A stretch of 11,137 nt of DNA from Bryobacterales bacterium. Lineage in GTDB: Bacteria; Acidobacteriota; Terriglobia; Bryobacterales; Bryobacteraceae. A program made the translations under genes and the position numbers. Each line of letters begins with the position of its first letter. The stretch's first letter is position 1. Location: positions 12,954-24,090 of the forward strand of contig PLMF01000375.1 in the NCBI GenBank assembly GCA_003142355.1. Reading direction: 5' to 3'. The notes beneath the pieces were generated by a model. That model was not told where the DNA came from. It did no database searches and saw nothing but the letters and a program-made list of their open reading frames with translations. This document shows, in pieces, positions 6,443-11,137 of the stretch.

Positions 6443-7336
6443 TCAGAACGGAAAGTCTTTCCTCGAACTCTGCTGGTAGATGGCGGCGGTGGATAGATAC
6501 CGGCGCGGATTCATGGGCGTGCCGCCGACGCGGACTTCGTAATGCAGGTGCGGCGCGGTGGTGCGCCCCGTGCTGCCGGCGGCGCCGAGCAGGTCGCTCC
6601 GCCGCACTTCCTGTCCGGCATGCACGTAAATGCGGGAAAGGTGCGCGTAGTAAGTCTGGATACCGCCGCCGTGGTCCACTACCACCAGCCGGCCGTAACC
6701 GCCCGTGACCATCTCGGCCTGAATGACCATGCCGTCCGCGGTCACGTGCACCGCCGTGCCGCTGGGAACGCTGATGTCCACTCCCTTGTGGAACGCTCCT
6801 TCTTCCGAGAACGGGTCCGAGCGCTTGCCGTACGGTCCCGTAATCAGGCCCTGCACCGGCCACATGCTGGGCTGTGCGCCCGGCGGCCGGAGCCGGCTGG
6901 AACTGCGGCTGGGCAGCGCCAGCAGGTTGGTGGTGCGCAGAAAGTCGTAATCCTGCACGCTTTCCGCGAACGTCGGCACCAGCTTGCCTTCGGCCGATAT
7001 ATCCGCCGGCCCTTCCAGCTTCTGCTTGATGCCGTAAGCCACGGAAACTTCCTTGGCGTAAAGCTGCAAGCTGGCGAGCTGCTCGTTGGTCTGGCTGACT
7101 ACCTTTTGCAGACTCTGGTAGCGCACGCGAAGCCCGTCCGCCTCTCGCTTCAGGTCATTGTAGTTGGCCACCTTCCACGCCATGCGGGCATAACTGGCGA
7201 CGAAACCAAAGACCGAGAAACATCCGAGGAGGGCCAAAGCCAGAATGGCGTACACGGCCTGGTGCGGGATGTGGACACGCCGGAGCCTGCCGCGCAACGA
7301 GTGCGCGAGCACTACCACAAAATATTCCTGCTTCAT
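6443..7336 (-). CDS. M23 family metallopeptidase, membrane-anchored with coiled coil
   Basis: This 297-residue protein is probably a peptidoglycan endopeptidase of the LytM/M23 family. A short basic cytoplasmic N-terminus is followed by one transmembrane segment (about 27-48). A helical, probably coiled-coil stretch (about 55-105, with LKREADGLRVRYQSLQKV) comes next, then a linker, and the zinc peptidase domain (about 160-282). Zinc ligands by LytM analogy are His183 and Asp187 (FHKGVDI) and His265 (HLHYEV). His232 (YYAHLS) and His263 are the catalytic histidines, so all key residues are present and it should be active rather than an EnvC/NlpD-like activator. The periplasmic domain presumably cuts or trims cross-links. 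The ATG at 7336 has a good ribosome binding site (GGAG, 7343-7346). A promoter lies about 95-125 bp upstream. It diverges from the ABC permease gene. Confidence 0.92.
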   Translation of the reverse strand: MKQEYFVVVLAHSLRGRLRRVHIPHQAVYAILALALLGCFSVFGFVASYARMAWKVANYNDLKREADGLRVRYQSLQKVVSQTNEQLASLQLYAKEVSVAYGIKQKLEGPADISAEGKLVPTFAESVQDYDFLRTTNLLALPSRSSSRLRPPGAQPSMWPVQGLITGPYGKRSDPFSEEGAFHKGVDISVPSGTAVHVTADGMVIQAEMVTGGYGRLVVVDHGGGIQTYYAHLSRIYVHAGQEVRRSDLLGAAGSTGRTTAPHLHYEVRVGGTPMNPRRYLSTAAIYQQSSRKDFPF

Positions 7337-7430
7337 AGTCTTCTCCGGCCGGATCAGTTGAGATTCGGAACGAACTTCCGCTTCCGAGACCCGGTGGGGC
7401 TATTTGAACTATCGAATTGGCGAATCTCAG

Positions 7431-7460
7431 ACTGTACCAATTCGGACATACGGATGTCAA
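7431..7460 (-). promoter_or_regulatory. Promoter of the M23 peptidase gene
   Basis: On the minus strand a perfect TTGACA (7460-7455) lies 18 bp from TACAGT (7436-7431, 4/6 match), which is preceded by TGG to give an extended -10. Predicted start is near 7424, giving a leader of about 87 nt. The -10 sits in the block AATTGGTAC, which recurs in mirror image at the divergent permease promoter. Confidence 0.55.
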
Positions 7461-7474
7461 CCCCTTATTCTCCG

Positions 7475-7503
7475 TTGCAAGTTATTGAAAAAATTGGTAC
7501 TAT
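7475..7503 (+). promoter_or_regulatory. Promoter of the ABC permease gene
   Basis: TTGCAA (7475-7480) and TACTAT (7498-7503) are separated by 17 bp, and TGG before the -10 makes it an extended -10. Predicted start is near 7510, just ahead of the proposed GTG start at 7515, which would make the mRNA almost leaderless. If translation instead begins at 7548 or 7551, the leader would be about 40 nt. Confidence 0.5.
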
Positions 7504-7514
7504 TCAGCTCTATC

Positions 7515-8321
7515 GTGCCGAGGCGAATTCCCGGGGCGTTTTTTCTGCGTAATTTGGTGGAGCGGCGCAGCCTGCTCTTCCAACTCGTGCGCCGCGATTT
7601 CGAGCAGCGCTTCGTCGGTTCCGCCATAGGGTGGATCTGGGGGCTCATCCATCCGCTGGCGTTGCTCATCAGTTGGATGTTCGTGTTCCAGGTCTGCATG
7701 CGAGTGCCGCCGCCCCCGGGTGTCAGCAACTACCCGTTGTTCATTTTCGCCGGCATGCTTCCCTGGCTGCTGTTCAGCGAGACCGTGCAGCGCTCGGCCT
7801 CGAGCCTGCTGGATTCCGCCAACCTCATCACCAAAACCGTCTTTCCCTCGGAGATGATTCCGGTCTCCGTTTTTCTTTCCACCCTGATGAGTCACTTGCT
7901 GGCGCTGGTGCTGATGATCGCCGCTACCGCGGTTTGGATCAACCAGATCAGCGTTTTTCTAATCCTGCTGCCGCTCTATTTCGTGGTCGTCGGACTGCTC
8001 GCCGTGGGCCTGGGATGGATCGTCGCCAGTCTCCACGTGTTTCTTCGGGATACCGCGCAAGTGGTGAGCGTGGTGCTGATTTTTTGGTTCTGGCTGACGC
8101 CCATTTTTATCACCGAAAAGCAGTTTCCGCCATGGGCGCGCTTTCTGCTGGTGGCCAACCCCCTGTACTACGTGGTTGGCGCCTACCGGACGATTCTGCT
8201 CGGCTCCGGCATGCCCGACCTGGTAGATCTCGCCATCGCCACGGCGTACGGCGCCGCCATGTTCTTCGCCGGAGGACTTTTCTTCCGGCACATGAAGCGC
8301 GGCTTCGCCGACGTTCTATAG
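7515..8321 (+). CDS. ABC-2 type permease, polysaccharide/polyol-phosphate export family
   Basis: The product is an inner-membrane permease of the Wzm/TagG/KpsM type, which exports lipid-linked glycans with a separate ATPase. Visible are the amphipathic N-terminus (LLFQLVRRDFEQRF), about six hydrophobic segments, FAGMLPWLLFSETVQRSASS, the block ANLITKTVFPSEMIPV, FLRDTAQVV with FWFWLTPIFI, NPLYYVVGAYRTILLG, and the C-terminal FFRHMKRGFADVL. The length of 268 residues is usual. The start is uncertain: no ATG exists near the N-terminus. The GTG at 7515 gives a normal length and fits the promoter, but TTG 7485, TTG 7548 or GTG 7551 are possible and none has a clear Shine-Dalgarno. The usual downstream ATPase gene is missing, because a convergent gene overlaps the last 6 bp. 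The ATPase partner and the glycan are therefore unknown. Confidence 0.88.
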   Translation: MPRRIPGAFFLRNLVERRSLLFQLVRRDFEQRFVGSAIGWIWGLIHPLALLISWMFVFQVCMRVPPPPGVSNYPLFIFAGMLPWLLFSETVQRSASSLLDSANLITKTVFPSEMIPVSVFLSTLMSHLLALVLMIAATAVWINQISVFLILLPLYFVVVGLLAVGLGWIVASLHVFLRDTAQVVSVVLIFWFWLTPIFITEKQFPPWARFLLVANPLYYVVGAYRTILLGSGMPDLVDLAIATAYGAAMFFAGGLFFRHMKRGFADVL

Positions 8322-9791
8322 CAGCGGCAGGATGCGGTCGGGCGGTCGCGGCGCCACCGCCTCCACCTTCGCGTAGAGCGCCATGATCGGGTCATCCACC
8401 TTGCCCAGTTCCTCCGCCAGGCGTCCCATCCCCAGTGGGTCCAAGGCCAATCGTCCGATGAGCCCGTTCACCGGCAGAAACCACTCCATGCGGTTCTCCC
8501 GTTGGAACCGGTTGTGCTTCAGGTAGTCCAGCATGGCGCGCAGCACCAGTTCGCGATCCGGCCCATTGAAGACCAGGCTCAACAGGTCGCCGTAAGCCGC
8601 GGATTTCACGCGGAAGTGGTCGGCGGCGGCGGGGCCCACTTCGGGGCTCTCCTGCCACCGCGACAAGGCCGCGAGAAAGTCCGGAACCTTCCCGCGCCAT
8701 GCCGGTGTCTCCTTCTGGCCGGGGGTGTACACGGAGCCGTTTTCGCCGAAGACCAGCCCCCGGTACTGTTCCGCGATGGCGCGGCACGCCGCGTCCTCGC
8801 ACGTGCGCAGGCCAGTAGCCACCCCTTCCAAGCGGGAAGGCGTGGATTCCTGCTCCTGAATCGGTTGTAGCGGCGCCATGCGGAGGTTTTGATTGAAGAA
8901 GGCAACGGCGTCTTGGGCCTCCCGATCGATGGCTTGTCCGGCGACGAAGCCGAAAGACTGGGCGTTGCCCAGCATGGAATCGTCGTCGGCGCACCGCGCC
9001 GCGGAGAGGTTGTTGACCAGGTAGAGACGGTAGGCCTCGAGCAGCGGTAGCGGCGACGACTGACGGCGCTTCGACTCCTCGACCAGCGCCAGGATCTGCT
9101 TGCCCGCCGTCATCGAAGAGGCAAAGGAGCGGTCGTCGCCGGAAATCTTGCCCAGTGCCCCCGCGAACGAGTTCACCAGGGCCAGGAAATCGGTGTTCTT
9201 CACGCTCGCCGCGGCCAGCATCCGCGCCACCGGCGCCACCTCGACCGGGGACGTGATGGCGCCGGTGAACCGTTGCAGCAATCGGAATGGTTCGCCTGCC
9301 TGAACTTCCTGGGCCGTGAACGACTGGCGCGCGATGCTTCCGAGCGTATCGTAGAACCGGCCCACATCGTAAATCAGAAAGTCTTGGCACGTCAGCCGCG
9401 GAGTCCTGGGAGGCGGAATCTGGACGAATAGATCGCGGGCCTTTTGGGCGTCGAGAGGAAGCAGCGCGTCGATGGCCCGCAAGCGAAGCGACATGGCATC
9501 CAGGTCCTGCCCGTAGGCGCGGTTCAAGAAAGCGGATGAGCCGCCCGCCTGCGAGAAGGTGGCGTGGCGTTTGTAGGGCTGCTGGGCGCCGGAGGCCCTC
9601 CGGAACGCCTCGTCGAGCAGTTCGATGCGGCGGGCCTTTTCCAGTTGGTCCAGAGCGGCGATGCGGATGGTGGCATCGGCGGCAAACTCCGCCGGCGCCG
9701 CGCGCGCCGCATCCAGCAGCGCCTCGATCCCCGCCGGCGCGTCCGCGGCCGCCGACAGCATGGGCAAGAGAATCAGAGCCAGGGTCTTCAT
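8316..9791 (-). CDS. Secreted alpha-helical protein of unknown function
   Basis: I do not recognise this 491-residue protein. A signal peptide is visible (residues 1 to about 17, MKTLALILLPMLSAAADA), so it is probably periplasmic or secreted; no lipobox or later transmembrane segment is seen. The rest looks mostly helical and rich in Ala, Leu and Arg, with repeat-like helix pairs such as ALDQLEKARRIELLDEAFRR (46-65), resembling helical-repeat scaffolds. It has four cysteines (135, 267, 331, 336), with the pair CEDAAC close enough for a disulfide; no catalytic motif stands out. The frame is open upstream to 9890, but the ATG at 9791 gives the signal peptide and avoids overlap with the thuA-like gene. 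It starts 61 bp after that gene, so it may be in the same operon, although TAAAAT (9811-9816, minus strand) could be a separate -10. Its 3' end overlaps the permease gene by 6 bp. Confidence 0.75.
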   Translation of the reverse strand: MKTLALILLPMLSAAADAPAGIEALLDAARAAPAEFAADATIRIAALDQLEKARRIELLDEAFRRASGAQQPYKRHATFSQAGGSSAFLNRAYGQDLDAMSLRLRAIDALLPLDAQKARDLFVQIPPPRTPRLTCQDFLIYDVGRFYDTLGSIARQSFTAQEVQAGEPFRLLQRFTGAITSPVEVAPVARMLAAASVKNTDFLALVNSFAGALGKISGDDRSFASSMTAGKQILALVEESKRRQSSPLPLLEAYRLYLVNNLSAARCADDDSMLGNAQSFGFVAGQAIDREAQDAVAFFNQNLRMAPLQPIQEQESTPSRLEGVATGLRTCEDAACRAIAEQYRGLVFGENGSVYTPGQKETPAWRGKVPDFLAALSRWQESPEVGPAAADHFRVKSAAYGDLLSLVFNGPDRELVLRAMLDYLKHNRFQRENRMEWFLPVNGLIGRLALDPLGMGRLAEELGKVDDPIMALYAKVEAVAPRPPDRILPLL

Positions 9792-9852
9792 GTTTCGCGT
9801 ATGCGCTTCTATTTTACCCTGCTCCGATGCGATACGGGTTGTGCGGTTGGAG

Positions 9853-10806
9853 CTACCTTCCGCTCCGGGCCGGGCTGGGCGCGGGGCCATCCTTGAACGC
9901 GGGATCCATGGCGGCGATGTCCACCCGCGTGCTCACTGTCTCCGCGGTGGGGAAGCCGGCGGGGACTTTCTGGTTCACCTTCCCGGTAGCGGCCCATTCG
10001 GTCCCGCGCTGCAACGTGGCGATGAAGCCGACGCAGCTCAGGGCGGCAACGTCGTGCCCCATGATGGTATGGAAAATCCGCCCTTTGCCGTAGGTGAGCG
10101 TCATGAGCATGGGTTCATCGCGGCCCGTGCCCCGGTTGGCGGGATCGGAATGAGCCGTTGCCAGAACCGTCATGTTCCGGCCGGGGCCGCGCATCGCGGC
10201 ATAGAGTTCGTCGGCTGCGTGCATCCAGACCTTCGGCAGCCCCTTGGTGATGGCGTGGCTGCTGTCGCGAATGGTTATCTGGAAAGGAAGACGGGCCCCG
10301 TGGGACCCGGCGCGTCCCGGCGATGGATCGGATACCAGCTTGCCCTGCTGGAAGTACCAGAGGGGACCCGATTTCTCGGTGCGGCCTCGCCAGCCGCCGA
10401 TCCCGATCATTTCGTTAAATGCCGGCCATTCGGGAAACGCATTATCGGCGGCATGGACTACCACCAGACCGCCCCCGGCGTTCATGTACTGCTCGAACGA
10501 CGACTTCAACTCCGCGGGCCACTCGGGCGAATCGAGGTTCAAGACCACCACCTGGTATTTCTGGAAATCCGGTTGGAAGTGGCTGAAGTCGCCGCCCGAT
10601 TCGGGAGCGCTGAAGACGTTCACCTGGAAAAGGCCAGTCTCCTCCAACTCCTTCTTGAGCACGGGGGTGGTCAGCCGCCACGCGTGATAAGGGCCGCCGC
10701 TCTGTCCGTCAATGAGCATGACGTGGATTGCGCTGGCGGCAGGCGCCGCCGGCGCAAGAACCAGGACCATGGCCGCGCACAAACTTGCCAAGACTGTTTT
10801 TTTCAT
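9853..10806 (-). CDS. ThuA-like domain protein, secreted
   Basis: This 317-residue protein carries a ThuA-like domain, a class I glutamine-amidotransferase-like fold named after trehalose-utilisation protein ThuA. The N-terminus is a signal peptide (residues 1-25, APAAPAASA before IHV), placing it outside the cytoplasm. Family blocks are the first strand HVMLIDG (28-34), [11 protein letters not shown] (40-50), [17 protein letters not shown] (111-127) with [10 protein letters not shown] (130-139), HAADELY (196-202), and [14 protein letters not shown] (239-252). The exact reaction of this branch is unsettled; in rhizobia ThuA works with the oxidoreductase ThuB on disaccharides. The ATG at 10806 has a plausible ribosome binding site (GGAAG). 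The Gfo/Idh/MocA gene ends 25 bp upstream, so the two are probably co-transcribed. The C-terminal tail (about 300-317) is proline-rich. Confidence 0.88.
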   Translation of the reverse strand: MKKTVLASLCAAMVLVLAPAAPAASAIHVMLIDGQSGGPYHAWRLTTPVLKKELEETGLFQVNVFSAPESGGDFSHFQPDFQKYQVVVLNLDSPEWPAELKSSFEQYMNAGGGLVVVHAADNAFPEWPAFNEMIGIGGWRGRTEKSGPLWYFQQGKLVSDPSPGRAGSHGARLPFQITIRDSSHAITKGLPKVWMHAADELYAAMRGPGRNMTVLATAHSDPANRGTGRDEPMLMTLTYGKGRIFHTIMGHDVAALSCVGFIATLQRGTEWAATGKVNQKVPAGFPTAETVSTRVDIAAMDPAFKDGPAPSPARSGR

Positions 10807-10831
10807 TTTCTTCCGCCCGCCGACGATCGGA

Positions 10832-11137
10832 CTACAGCTTCATCTCCCAGCCCTTGCGTATGTAAGGGTGGATATACTTGTTGGCCGCGTCGTTGTTGGT
10901 GAAGCGCATGTTCCGGGCGTCCCACGACAGCTTGCCCGGCACGCGCAGCGCGACGGCTCCGAGAATCAGCCACTCGATGTACGGAACGGCCACGCTGAAC
11001 TGGGAGCAACCCGGCTGTCCGCCTTTGCAGGCACGCACCCAGTCCATCTGATGATTCACGGAGCGGGGCAGCAACTGCGGCGGAAGCCGGTACTCCTTCC
11101 ATCGCGAGGCCGGAAGCAGCCAGACGCCTTCGCCGCG
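10832..11137 (-). CDS. Gfo/Idh/MocA family oxidoreductase, C-terminal part (cut by window end)
   Basis: The last 101 residues of an NAD(P)-dependent sugar oxidoreductase are visible; the rest lies beyond the window. The fragment reads through from the edge with no internal stop. It shows the C-terminal signature of the long bacterial Gfo/Idh/MocA group common in Planctomycetota, Verrucomicrobiota and Acidobacteriota: [53 protein letters not shown], then [15 protein letters not shown]. The NAD-binding Rossmann domain and the catalytic Lys would be in the missing part, and many relatives carry a twin-arginine signal that cannot be checked here. It lies 25 bp upstream of the thuA-like gene on the same strand, a pairing that suggests oxidation or rearrangement of a sugar or glycoside. 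Confidence 0.87.
   Translation of the reverse strand, partial: RGEGVWLLPASRWKEYRLPPQLLPRSVNHQMDWVRACKGGQPGCSQFSVAVPYIEWLILGAVALRVPGKLSWDARNMRFTNNDAANKYIHPYIRKGWEMKL

Noticed and set aside
7404..7514. TTG start at 7404 giving a 305-residue permease
   Set aside because: It would place the divergent promoters and their inverted repeats inside coding sequence, and the extra residues do not resemble the family N-terminus.
6542..7552. 336-residue plus-strand open frame opposite the M23 gene
   Set aside because: It is a shadow of a gene with all M23 catalytic residues, and it runs through the divergent promoter region.
8290..8340. CGGC-TTC-GCCG as a terminator for the permease
   Set aside because: The stem is only 4 bp, lies upstream of the stop codon and has no T-run.
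9811..9816. TAAAAT (minus strand) as a full promoter for the unknown secreted protein
   Set aside because: No -35 hexamer is found at 16-19 bp and no extended -10 is present, so it is mentioned only as a possibility in the gene entry.
9625..10902. 425-residue plus-strand open frame opposite the thuA-like gene
   Set aside because: It antisenses two well-supported genes, with no recognisable domain; high GC content explains the long frame.

Overview
The window looks like chromosomal DNA from an Acidobacteriota bacterium, most like the Solibacter/Bryobacter group. This is inferred from the high GC content, a ~1150-residue Oar-type TonB-dependent receptor with an N-terminal carboxypeptidase-like domain, a hopanoid-type squalene gene, a secreted ThuA-like protein beside a Gfo/Idh/MocA oxidoreductase, and many short single-gene units. 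I see no tRNA, rRNA, CRISPR array, transposase or phage gene. No non-coding stretch exceeds 300 bases; the longest is the 226-bp gap at 5359-5584.

Layout. Positions 1-22 hold a palindrome cut by the window edge. A DinB-like protein (34-519, minus) diverges from hydroxysqualene dehydroxylase hpnE (586-1887, plus). hpnE converges on the large TonB-dependent receptor (1906-5358, minus), with only 18 bp between the two stop codons. Upstream of the receptor, 5359-5584 carries a good promoter bracketed by a perfect 10-bp inverted repeat, followed by an ~150-nt leader rich in hairpins. Next come a glutaminyl cyclase lipoprotein (5585-6367, minus) and a membrane-anchored M23 peptidase (6443-7336, minus), separated by a GC-rich stem-loop. 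The M23 gene diverges from an ABC-2 polysaccharide-export-type permease (7515-8321, plus), and two divergent promoters share one sequence block in the 178-bp gap. The permease overlaps by 6 bp at its 3' end with an unrecognised secreted protein (8316-9791, minus). That protein follows a secreted ThuA-like protein (9853-10806, minus), which lies 25 bp downstream of a Gfo/Idh/MocA oxidoreductase cut by the window end (10832-11137, minus).

How the genes work together. The Gfo/Idh/MocA and thuA-like genes are probably co-transcribed and resemble the thuA/thuB sugar-oxidation pairing; the 491-residue protein may be the third gene of that unit. The other genes look like independent envelope or lipid functions: squalene synthesis for hopanoids, outer-membrane uptake, peptidoglycan cleavage, pyroglutamyl capping and polysaccharide export. 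I found no clear novel defence or mobile system. The most interesting signals are regulatory: the operator-like repeat around the receptor promoter and the mirrored promoters between the M23 and permease genes.
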